From Acidobacteriota bacterium (GTDB lineage Bacteria > Acidobacteriota > Terriglobia > Terriglobales > Acidobacteriaceae): a stretch of DNA of 64,000 bases. A program made the translations under genes and the position numbers. Below the pieces are notes generated by a model, which had not been told where the DNA came from, did no database searches, and saw only the letters and a list, made by a program, of their open reading frames with translations. Shown here piece by piece: positions 26,596 through 35,113 of the stretch; the first letter of the stretch is position 1, and each line of letters starts with the position of its first letter. The stretch spans positions 4,531 to 68,530 of the forward strand of contig JAJXZK010000048.1 of NCBI GenBank assembly GCA_021780095.1, in the 5' to 3' direction.

Positions 26596-28743
26596 ATGAC
26601 GCCTTCCTTCCGATTCTTTCCGTTTCGAGCCTTTGCCGTTGCAGCGACGAGTTGCGCGCTGTGTGCGTCCGCCGTCCCTCCATCAATTATGGCGCAGGCA
26701 ACTTCTAACCGTGCCGAGCCCGCGCAACATCAGGTCATCACCAATCTGTTGCAGGATCTCAGTCGCACGCGCGCACCGCGCCAGGCTGCGATTTCTCCGG
26801 ATGGTCGAACTGTTGCCTGGGTTGCGCCCGCCGCGAATACGGGCGAACGCGTCAGTATTCGACCTCTGAATGGCAACGATGCGTCAACGATGTTGATTTC
26901 AGTGCCCAATTCAAATCCGCAAGTTCAACACACATGCAGCGAGAACAACATTGCATGGTCACCTGACAGTAAGAAGATCGCGTTTACGTCTGACTGCGCG
27001 ACCCCTGGACAATCGCAGATCTTTGTTTCCGACGTGAGCCTAAACTCGACTGAAAGTTCAAATAAGGTTGCGGTGCCCCGGCGGTTGACCACCGTAAAGG
27101 GCTTTATCCATGACGTGACTTGGTCGCCCGATGGCGCCCGGATTGGTTTTCTATTTGTTGAGAACGCAACTCGGCCGCCCGGTGCCTTGGCTGCGATGAA
27201 GCCGGCCGTGGGTGTGATCAGTGCTCAAACATTGGCGGAAATTCAGAGAGTTGTGGTCATTGACGTTTCTGCAACGGCGGAAAGAATGCCGCAGGTCGTG
27301 CAGGTGACGCCCTCAAGTTTGCACGTTTACGACTATGACTGGTCGCCGAGCTCAAAGGAATTGGCGTACACAGCCGCGCCACCCCCAGGCGAGGACAACT
27401 GGTGGGTTGCGCAACTATACGTTCAAGCCATTGCCAATGGCACGCCGCGGTCCATCCTGAAACCAAACATGCAGATTGCCGAGCCTCGGTGGTCCCCTGA
27501 CAGCCAAAACATCGTGTTCATCGGAGGCCTGATGAGCGATTACGGAGAAACCGGAGGCGACGTCTATATCGTTTCTTCTACAGGTGGCGACGTCAAGGAT
27601 CTAACGCCCAACCGCAAGGCGAGTCCGGCGTGGCCCCACTGGATTGGTAACCGCAAACTCGGCTTCACTGAAGTTGTCGATGGAGAATGTCGATTCACTG
27701 TGATCGATCCGACGACCGGCTCCGAGGACGTATCGGACCAAGTCACCTTTCCCGCCACCATCGGTGCTGGGGTTCAGCGCCTGAGCTTATCTTTTTCCGG
27801 CGCCAAAAGAGCAACACCAGTGGCGGCGCTCATCAAGTCCAGTTTCAACGAGCCGCCCGAAGTATGGGCCGGCCCGCTGAATAAACTTTCCCAGATTACG
27901 CACCTGAATGACGGCTTGCATCGTGACTGGGGTCAGAGCCAAAGCGTGACCTGGAACAACGAAGGATTTCGCGTCCAGGGTTGGCTCATCTATCCGAAGA
28001 ATTACGAGCCGCAGAAAAAATACCCATTGATTCTCTGGGTTCACGGAGGGCCAGCGAACCAGATGTTGTCCCACTGGCCGATCTCCACCTACAATCCTCC
28101 GATTGCATTTTCGACACTGAACTACTTCATATTGATGCCAAACCCGCGGGGCAGCTATGGCGAGGGAGAAGCCTTTACGGTGGCCAACCGCAAGGACTTT
28201 GGTTATGGAGATCTGCGCGACCTGCTGGCAGGAGTCGATGTTGTAACGAAGAAATTCCCCATTGATCCCCATCGTGTTGGCATCACCGGTTGGAGCTATG
28301 GCGGATTCATGACAATGTTCGCTGTTACCCAGACGCATCGCTTCCGCGCGGCGGTCGCCGGCGCAGGCATCTCTGACTGGAAGAGCTATTACGGGGAGAA
28401 TTCCATCGACCAATGGATGATTCCGTTCTTCGGCGCCAGCGTGTACGATGACCCCGCGGTCTACGCAAAAAGTTCCGCGATCAATTTCATCAAGAATGCA
28501 ACCACTCCGATGCTGATCGTCGTGGGCGACCGGGATGGAGAGTGTCCAGCGCCCCAGTCTTTCGAAATGTGGCACGCTCTGAACACCATGCACGTCCCCG
28601 TGAAACTTGTCGTATATCCCGATGAGGGCCACGGATTCTCGAATCCAAACGATGAACGTGACGTGTTGGAGAGAGCCATCCAGTGGTTTGACAAATACAT
28701 GCCGCCCAATCAATTGGGAAATCAACCCGCGATGCGGCCGTAG
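26596..28743 (+). CDS. secreted S9-family prolyl-oligopeptidase-like serine peptidase
   Basis: 715 residues from ATG 26596. The leader is F-A-V-A-A-T-S-C-A-L-C-A-S-A, ending near I-M-A-Q. Residues about 60-440 are a TolB/WD40-like beta propeller with repeated S-P-D-G / W-S-P-D-S units. The C-terminal alpha/beta hydrolase has H-G-G-P, then the nucleophile elbow G-W-S-Y-G-G-F, the aspartate region G-D-R-D-G-E-C and the histidine D-E-G-H-G-F. It is the acylaminoacyl-peptidase/DPP type of S9 and removes short peptides outside the cytoplasm. It ends the long plus-strand run; the gap from the GH3 gene is about 47 bases. Confidence 0.87.
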   Translation: MTPSFRFFPFRAFAVAATSCALCASAVPPSIMAQATSNRAEPAQHQVITNLLQDLSRTRAPRQAAISPDGRTVAWVAPAANTGERVSIRPLNGNDASTMLISVPNSNPQVQHTCSENNIAWSPDSKKIAFTSDCATPGQSQIFVSDVSLNSTESSNKVAVPRRLTTVKGFIHDVTWSPDGARIGFLFVENATRPPGALAAMKPAVGVISAQTLAEIQRVVVIDVSATAERMPQVVQVTPSSLHVYDYDWSPSSKELAYTAAPPPGEDNWWVAQLYVQAIANGTPRSILKPNMQIAEPRWSPDSQNIVFIGGLMSDYGETGGDVYIVSSTGGDVKDLTPNRKASPAWPHWIGNRKLGFTEVVDGECRFTVIDPTTGSEDVSDQVTFPATIGAGVQRLSLSFSGAKRATPVAALIKSSFNEPPEVWAGPLNKLSQITHLNDGLHRDWGQSQSVTWNNEGFRVQGWLIYPKNYEPQKKYPLILWVHGGPANQMLSHWPISTYNPPIAFSTLNYFILMPNPRGSYGEGEAFTVANRKDFGYGDLRDLLAGVDVVTKKFPIDPHRVGITGWSYGGFMTMFAVTQTHRFRAAVAGAGISDWKSYYGENSIDQWMIPFFGASVYDDPAVYAKSSAINFIKNATTPMLIVVGDRDGECPAPQSFEMWHALNTMHVPVKLVVYPDEGHGFSNPNDERDVLERAIQWFDKYMPPNQLGNQPAMRP

Positions 28744-29070
28744 AGTTCTTAGTCGGCGCTTGGGAACCCTTCTCGACTGATCAATCTAATCATTTTTCCT
28801 AGCGTGTGCGCGCTTCGGTCAATCATCTCGCATCCACTCGCAGGCCTTCTCCAATGCCATGCAAGGCGCTCGTCTGCGACGCCCAGTTTTTCTTGACAAT
28901 CGAGCACTCCTAGTTAAACATTTAACCAATTCAAAACGCCGCTGCGCGCCCGCGAGTTCAATCGTTCGCTCTGCGCGGCTGGTCGCTCTGAGACTTCATG
29001 GCTTTTAGTTCAAGGCCGGGGCGGATGTCTTTGGGGGAACTGTAAGAAAACTTTACCCGGGGGGAACGCC
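28744..29070. other. intergenic region and 5' leader of the TonB receptor
   Basis: No gene. A weak imperfect hairpin follows the S9 gene (AGTCG near 28752, CGACT near 28774, then a T-rich stretch), a possible terminator. The regulated promoter is at 28893-28927. The remaining 140 bases to ATG 29071 form a GC-rich leader ending in a G-rich run just before the start. Confidence 0.45.
28893..28927 (+). promoter_or_regulatory. promoter with LacI-type operator, upstream of the TonB receptor
   Basis: TTGACA at 28893-28898, an 11-base gap, then CTAGTTAAACATTTAACC at 28910-28927. The box contains the inverted repeat GTTAAA-CA-TTTAAC (28913-28926), placed where the -10 element must be (TAAACA/AAACAT, 16-17 bases after TTGACA). 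The same arrangement, base for base in the box and with the same spacing, occurs on the minus strand at 39995-39961. Repression by the LacI protein at 41075-40035 is the likely use. Confidence 0.78.
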
Positions 29071-32000
29071 ATGATTCGCACCAGATTCCATGTATGGCAT
29101 ATCAGACATAAGCTTGTCCCGACAATAGCATCCGCCTCGCAACGTTTCCTCAGGGTAGGATGGTTCGTTCTTCTGCTGCTTTCGATTGTGCCGATGGCGA
29201 CGGCGCAAGGGACCGGAAACATCTCGGGATATGTTCGTGACGCCTCTGGAGCGGCCGTGCCAGGCGCAACGGTAACTGCCGTCATGACCGAACAGCAGAC
29301 CACTCGCACACAGCAGACAGACGCGCAGGGCTTCTATAACTTTATTGCGCTGCCTTCCGGCCATTACACGATCACTTTCTCTGCGAGCGGGTTTAAAAAA
29401 GAAATACGATCCGGCGTCGAGTTGACGGTGTCGCAGAACGCTCGAGCCGATGCGCAACTGACCGTTGGCGCCGTACAAACTGAGGTGAAGGTCTCCAGTA
29501 CGGTCGCGTTGGTGGATACAACGTCGAACACTTTATCGGGGCTGGTGGATGATCGACGCGTAGTGGACCTGCCGCTGAATGGACGGAATGTTATGTCGTT
29601 GGCGGGCATTCTTCCAGGCGTTACAAACGTCAGCGCCCCCCAGACGCAGAGCGATGCTCGTGGTGGCCCGCAGATGGACGTCAATGGCAGCTTGCCCAAC
29701 GCGACGGTGTACACGTTCGACGGAGCATTCTTCAACAATCCATCTCGCAATACCGGCATCAATTTTCCGCCGCCCGACGCCATCGCTCAATTCCGTATGC
29801 TGACCAGTAATTTTTCGGCCGAATACGGACATAATGCTGGCGCACAGATTGAAGTGGTTTCCAGAGCGGGAACCAATAAGTTCCACGGCGCCGCGTGGGA
29901 GTTTCTGCGAAACGCAGCCTTCAATGCGAAAGATTACTTTGCTCCCAATGTTCCCGCCGAAGTCCAGAATCAGTTTGGTGCGGCGCTCGGTGGCCCGATC
30001 CTCAAGGATAAGTTGTTTTTCTTTGCTTCCTATCAGGGACTTACGAATCATCAGCAAGCTGAAAGCGTTCAAGCAGTCGTCCCTAGTGCGGCGGCGCGAA
30101 GCGGCGACTTCACTGGAGCCAATCAGCTTTTCGATCCTACAGATCCTTTGACTGGGCTTCCGCTGACCGATGCCAATGGAAATCCCTGCGTAGCCGCAAA
30201 CATCATCAACCCCAACTGCATTAGCCCAGTTGCGACCAATCTTCTCAAGTATGTCCCCAGCTCGGCAACCGGCACGGTCACGGCGCTGGCCGCGAGCCCA
30301 GTCCTTGACAACAATGGAAATATACGTGTCGATTGGAACCAGAGCTCGAAAGATTTGATTTACGGCCACTACTACCAGGACAATACGAGTTACTCATCAC
30401 CCTTTGCGGGAGGTAACATTGTCGGGTACATGGGCCAGACTTACAATATCAAGCAACAAGATGGCGTCATCAACGACATCTACACCTTCAGCCCTAATAT
30501 CATCAACCAAGCCATCTTTTCGGTGTTGAATTCGACGTCGAGCCAGTTGGAAAGCACAACGATTTCAAACCAGAGCCTTGGCATTAATCTGCCGAACTAC
30601 CTCGAGGCGTACAATCCATCGGGCGCTGTTAACGTGAATGTAGGAAATGATTTCACCCTGGGCGGAGGCGCCATCGCAATCTTCTCCGGCCGGAATTACC
30701 AATATGCCGACAATCTTTCCTGGACCAAAGGCCGGCATAGCATGAAATTCGGCTTTGAGGTCCTCAAGCTTCACTTCTATCAGGCCTACATCTATCCGCC
30801 GAGCTTCTCTTTTACGGGCGCTCGGACACAAAACCCAAATCCCGGACCGAACAGTCCGCCCAGCGGCGATCCCGTCGCGGATTTTCTACTGGGAGCCTAC
30901 AACACGACCACGGTTGCCTTCGGACTCGCGGTCAACGATAACCGGACCGCCTACAATTCCTTCTATGGGGAAGACTCCTGGCGTGTGAACCCACGTTTTA
31001 CTCTGAATTATGGGTTGCGCTACGAACCTTTCCTGCCATGGAAGGCTGCTGGAAATAAGCTCACAACCGTCGAACCAGGGGTTCAATCCAAGGTCGACCC
31101 GACCGCGCCTCCGGGAATTGTGTTTCCGGGCGACCGTGGAATTACTGACGGCATCGCACCCGCAAGCCTCAGCAACTTTGCTCCTCGCGTCGGCTTTGCG
31201 TGGGACGTCTTTGGCGACGGACGAACGAGTGTTCGCGGTGGGTACGGAGTCTTCTATAACGCGATCAATGCGGACTCATTAGCCCAAATCAACGCGCCCT
31301 ATGCCGGGACAGCAAACCCCTCGAACGGGGATATCGCGAATCCGTTTACTTCCGTCGGGCTGACAAATCCACCAACTACGCTCACGGGTCAATTCGGCTG
31401 CGTGCCAATTCCAACATACCCATACTACAGTTGCTCACTTTTCCCTTTGCCTTTAAGCGGCCTCTACATCAGCACGAAGCTTAAATTGCCTAGATATCAG
31501 CAGTATGATTTATCGGTGCAGCGACAGATCACCCCGAGTACCATGATCGAGATATCGTATGTAGGTAATACCGGGAGTCAAATCCCCGGGTATATTCCAA
31601 ACAACCCAGCCAGGTTTATTACCGACCCAATTACCGGCGCTCCCCCCTCGGAAGGCAATGTGAATGACCGTGTTTTATATGAACCGGGGATATTGTCTTC
31701 CTCTGGGTATATCTACACCAACTATGCCCATAGCAACTACAATTCCCTGCAGATTCAAGGGACAAAACGTTTTGGGAATGGAGCAACCATCTTGGCTAAC
31801 TACACCAGGGCAAGGTCGCTCGACTACATTTCAAATAATAACTCGAGCGGCAACATTCCAGACCCGTTTAACTTATCCAGGGCGTACGGGCCGTCCGACT
31901 TCGATCGACGCGATTCCTTTGTGATTTCGTGGCTGTATACGCTTCCGTTCCATTTCCATAACCCAATCGAGGAAAGCCTCTTAGGGGGTTGGACTGTGAC

Positions 32001-32472
32001 GGCCATCCATACCGTAGAAAGCGGTCTTCCACTCACGTTCTACGCTGGCGAAGATGTTGCGGTGGATGGAACTTTCCCGTATCCAGGACAGTACGCTGAG
32101 TTGCAGCCTGGTGCGAGCGCCAGCACCATCAAGATCAGCCATCCTAGCCGAGCCGCAATGGTCAACGAATTCTTTAATACAGCCGCATTCGTCAACCCCA
32201 GCAATGAGCCGCTCGGAACCTACGGTAACTCAAGTAAAGGCATGATTAGCGGGCCTGCGTACGCCAACACGGACGCATCCATTCTGAAAGACTTTACATT
32301 GCCGGAGACATTTCGACTGCAGTTTAGGGCGGAGAGCTTCAACACTTTCAATCAAGTGAACTTCGCAAACCCAAATACATACGCAAACGCTGGGTCAGCA
32401 TTTGGTCAGATCCAATCGACGGTAGCACAGACGGGTCGACAACTCCAACTTGCGTTAAAGCTTCTTTGGTAA
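29071..32472 (+). CDS. TonB-dependent outer-membrane receptor, Oar-like, with carboxypeptidase-regulatory domain
   Basis: 1133 residues. The leader is long and basic, with core V-L-L-L-L-S-I-V-P-M-A-T-A and cleavage near A-T-A-Q. Residues about 48-130 form a carboxypeptidase-regulatory-like domain (I-S-G-Y-V-R-D-A-S-G, Y-N-F-I-A-L-P-S-G-H-Y). A plug follows with D-L-P-L-N-G-R-N and F-D-G-A-F-F-N-N, then a large beta barrel with alternating aromatic strands. The end is F-R-A-E-S-F-N-T-F-N and a terminal tryptophan suited to Bam insertion. It imports large ligands across the outer membrane using TonB energy. The two GH20 genes just downstream and the shared operator point to amino-sugar oligomers such as chitin or glycoprotein fragments. 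Confidence 0.88.
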   Translation: MIRTRFHVWHIRHKLVPTIASASQRFLRVGWFVLLLLSIVPMATAQGTGNISGYVRDASGAAVPGATVTAVMTEQQTTRTQQTDAQGFYNFIALPSGHYTITFSASGFKKEIRSGVELTVSQNARADAQLTVGAVQTEVKVSSTVALVDTTSNTLSGLVDDRRVVDLPLNGRNVMSLAGILPGVTNVSAPQTQSDARGGPQMDVNGSLPNATVYTFDGAFFNNPSRNTGINFPPPDAIAQFRMLTSNFSAEYGHNAGAQIEVVSRAGTNKFHGAAWEFLRNAAFNAKDYFAPNVPAEVQNQFGAALGGPILKDKLFFFASYQGLTNHQQAESVQAVVPSAAARSGDFTGANQLFDPTDPLTGLPLTDANGNPCVAANIINPNCISPVATNLLKYVPSSATGTVTALAASPVLDNNGNIRVDWNQSSKDLIYGHYYQDNTSYSSPFAGGNIVGYMGQTYNIKQQDGVINDIYTFSPNIINQAIFSVLNSTSSQLESTTISNQSLGINLPNYLEAYNPSGAVNVNVGNDFTLGGGAIAIFSGRNYQYADNLSWTKGRHSMKFGFEVLKLHFYQAYIYPPSFSFTGARTQNPNPGPNSPPSGDPVADFLLGAYNTTTVAFGLAVNDNRTAYNSFYGEDSWRVNPRFTLNYGLRYEPFLPWKAAGNKLTTVEPGVQSKVDPTAPPGIVFPGDRGITDGIAPASLSNFAPRVGFAWDVFGDGRTSVRGGYGVFYNAINADSLAQINAPYAGTANPSNGDIANPFTSVGLTNPPTTLTGQFGCVPIPTYPYYSCSLFPLPLSGLYISTKLKLPRYQQYDLSVQRQITPSTMIEISYVGNTGSQIPGYIPNNPARFITDPITGAPPSEGNVNDRVLYEPGILSSSGYIYTNYAHSNYNSLQIQGTKRFGNGATILANYTRARSLDYISNNNSSGNIPDPFNLSRAYGPSDFDRRDSFVISWLYTLPFHFHNPIEESLLGGWTVTAIHTVESGLPLTFYAGEDVAVDGTFPYPGQYAELQPGASASTIKISHPSRAAMVNEFFNTAAFVNPSNEPLGTYGNSSKGMISGPAYANTDASILKDFTLPETFRLQFRAESFNTFNQVNFANPNTYANAGSAFGQIQSTVAQTGRQLQLALKLLW

Positions 32473-32476
32473 GTGG

Positions 32477-32522
32477 GCTATACAGTGGAGAGGCACGTCA
32501 CTCTCCACTGTATAGCTTTATT
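32477..32522 (+). terminator. strong intrinsic terminator after the TonB receptor
   Basis: A perfect 16-bp stem, GCTATACAGTGGAGAG (32477-32492) with CTCTCCACTGTATAGC (32501-32516), 8-base loop, followed by TTTATT. It begins four bases after the receptor stop, so read-through into the GH20 genes is limited. Confidence 0.85.
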
Positions 32523-32617
32523 CTACGATGCGCCGCATAGGAATCGAAATCGCAGTAAAAAGCCGTCGTGACGTTGCCATGGCGCACGCGTAACAAGTAC
32601 TGCTTGAGGAGATACAA

Positions 32618-35014
32618 ATGAAGGCTTTGGTCATTGCGGCAATTGCCAGCGTATGTTGCTCGCTGACGTCGGCACAAACGGTGTCGCCGTTATTCGCTCG
32701 TGGTTACACAGTGATTCCCGAGCCGCAAAAGGTTTCTTTGGAGGCTTCCGACCTCACCTTTAACCAGTCCTGGCGGCTGAAACTCGAGAAGGGTGTGGCG
32801 AAAGACGATATTGCGGTGGACGCCCTGCGCGAAGATCTGGCCAGTAGATTGAACATACGGCTCGGCTCGGGCGATGCGGCAGGTGGAACCGTCACATTAC
32901 GCATTCAGCCAGGCGAGGTTCAGATTGGTACGGCCCTGGATTCCGATAAGAAGTCGTTGGAGGAGGAAGCATATCGGATCGAGATGCATAAGGGAGCCAT
33001 CGCGATTACGGCCAACGCGTCAACCGGACTGTTTTACGGAGTTGAAACGTTTGTGCAGTTGCTGCGTCGCGACATGGGATCACTTTGGTTCCCGGAAGGC
33101 ACCATTGTGGATTGGCCAGATATGCAGCTGCGTCACATCTATTGGGATGATAACCACCACCTTGAGCATGTGGACGAATTAAAGCGCGATCTGCGACAGG
33201 CCGCGTTTTACAAAATCAACGGCTTTGTCATCAAGCTTGATGGCCACTTCCAATACAAAAGTGCGCCGGCGGTTGTAGAACCATACGCCCTGAGCCCAGC
33301 GGAGCTACAGGAGTTGACCAATTATGGCCTGCGTTACCACATACAGTTGATTCCTTATCTGGATGGGCCAGCCCACATATCCTTCATTCTTAAGCACCCG
33401 GAATACGAGAAGTTGCGGGAATATCCAGAGAGTAATTATGAAATCTGCTCCACGAATCCAGCTTCTTACAAGCTGCTGCAGGGCATGTATCAAGACTTGC
33501 TAGATGCCAACAAGGGAGTGAAATATTTCTACCTATCGACGGACGAGCCCTACTATCTCGGGCTCGCCCATAATTCGCAGTGTAATGAGGTAGATCTTGC
33601 GAAGCAGTTAGGCTCCGTAGGAAGGGTGTTCGCGAATTTTGTCGACAAAACGGGTGGCTACCTGCATGATCGCGGGCGAAATGTGATTTTCTGGGGCGAG
33701 TACCCCATGAAGCCCAGCGATCTGGCGTCCCTGCCGCCCTATGTCATCAACGGAGAAGTCTATGGCCCTGCGTACGACAAGGCATTCCATCAACATGGAA
33801 TCCGCCAAATGATTTTCACCTCGACAGAAGGCGAAGAAAAGCTGTTTCCCGATTATTTCATCCTCCCTAAAAGCGATCGCCTGCACGGCGCATCGAACGA
33901 TGAGTTCGAGGACAATCCAGGTCTGCCCCGGGTAGACGACATCATGAAAAAGATTTCTTTCGATTTGTCCCGCGTGAATACGAGCGTGATCGGGGAGGTG
34001 GACGCTGGCTGGGCAGATGAGGGCGTCCATCCGGAGACCTTTTGGCTAGGGTACATTGCGGGTGTAGCTGCGGGTTGGCATCCGGGCATGCCGAGCGCTC
34101 CGGAACTGTCGAGTGCGTTCTACTCGCTCTTCTATGGAGCGAAGGTCGTCAACATGGATCGCTTGTATCAGTTGATGAGCGAGCAGGCGCAATCATGGAA
34201 TGACAGCTGGGACTCAATGGAATCGAAAGCGCGAAAGCCGATATGGGGATCGTCGTATGAAATCTTTAATCCGCCGCATCCAGCGCATGATCAGACATTG
34301 CCGCTGCCACCTGCTCCCGATAACACCCTGAATTATTCCTCGGCCTGGTCAACGCAAAATTCGCGACGAATTGCTCTAGCCTTGAAAGCTGAGCAGCAGA
34401 ACCGAGTGTTACTTGGGTTGCTGCACGAAAATCTTCAGCGCGCGCAGTTCAATCGATATAACCTCCAGATCTATCTCACCATTGCGGACCTATGTCGGCA
34501 AAATCTGGCAATGATTGTCAGTATCCATCGAATGGACGTCGATCTCGCTGCCGCTTCTCAAGCGAAAGAGAAAGACCCAAAGGAGGCGATCAGCGAAATC
34601 GATAGTGCGCTGGACACCGCTACATCAATCTGGCAGCAGCGTAACCAGGTTCTGAAGAATTCAGTTGCAATCTGGGACGAGAGATGGTTCCCGCGGGTAG
34701 AAGAAGCGAATGGTCGCCGGTTCCTGCATGAACTGGATGATGTGAAGGATCATCTTCCTGATCGAACAACGGATATGTCCTACCTTGTCTATCGCGAAAA
34801 ACTTCTTCCGTTTGGGGAGTGGGTCAAAGCCATCGCTGCAGCGCGCAACCTGTTCGCTGCGGCCCATAATTTACCGACCAGAAACTACCGGCTGGCATGG
34901 GACGATTTCAGTGCTGTGCCCGCCGTGTGTTCATCAGCGTCGGACCTGATGGCCAACCCGCAATTGCGACCGGCAGACGTCGATCAGGCGGCCACCTGCG
35001 GTATGGGCGAGTAG
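32618..35014 (+). CDS. exported GH20 beta-N-acetylhexosaminidase-like enzyme, first of a tandem pair
   Basis: 798 residues; GAGGAG six bases before ATG 32618. A short signal peptide ends near L-T-S-A-Q. Residues about 30-170 are the GH20b domain (F-A-R-G-Y-T-V-I-P-E-P-Q-K-V, then G-L-F-Y-G-V-E-T). The barrel starts at D-W-P-D-M-Q-L-R and carries the catalytic Asp-Glu pair at 309-310 in L-S-T-D-E-P-Y. About 250 residues of helical C-terminal sequence follow, beyond the usual catalytic core. It should release terminal N-acetylhexosamines in the periplasm or at the surface. Expression relies on its own promoter or leakage past the terminator upstream. Confidence 0.85.
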   Translation: MKALVIAAIASVCCSLTSAQTVSPLFARGYTVIPEPQKVSLEASDLTFNQSWRLKLEKGVAKDDIAVDALREDLASRLNIRLGSGDAAGGTVTLRIQPGEVQIGTALDSDKKSLEEEAYRIEMHKGAIAITANASTGLFYGVETFVQLLRRDMGSLWFPEGTIVDWPDMQLRHIYWDDNHHLEHVDELKRDLRQAAFYKINGFVIKLDGHFQYKSAPAVVEPYALSPAELQELTNYGLRYHIQLIPYLDGPAHISFILKHPEYEKLREYPESNYEICSTNPASYKLLQGMYQDLLDANKGVKYFYLSTDEPYYLGLAHNSQCNEVDLAKQLGSVGRVFANFVDKTGGYLHDRGRNVIFWGEYPMKPSDLASLPPYVINGEVYGPAYDKAFHQHGIRQMIFTSTEGEEKLFPDYFILPKSDRLHGASNDEFEDNPGLPRVDDIMKKISFDLSRVNTSVIGEVDAGWADEGVHPETFWLGYIAGVAAGWHPGMPSAPELSSAFYSLFYGAKVVNMDRLYQLMSEQAQSWNDSWDSMESKARKPIWGSSYEIFNPPHPAHDQTLPLPPAPDNTLNYSSAWSTQNSRRIALALKAEQQNRVLLGLLHENLQRAQFNRYNLQIYLTIADLCRQNLAMIVSIHRMDVDLAAASQAKEKDPKEAISEIDSALDTATSIWQQRNQVLKNSVAIWDERWFPRVEEANGRRFLHELDDVKDHLPDRTTDMSYLVYREKLLPFGEWVKAIAAARNLFAAAHNLPTRNYRLAWDDFSAVPAVCSSASDLMANPQLRPADVDQAATCGMGE

Positions 35015-35113
35015 TTGAACATAGAAGTGATTCATCGATCCAACGGTGTCGCGGAAAGGCTCGCCGGATCGGATCTACGACGAGAACGCACGTCTGCGCG
35101 GGCTAGCGATCGG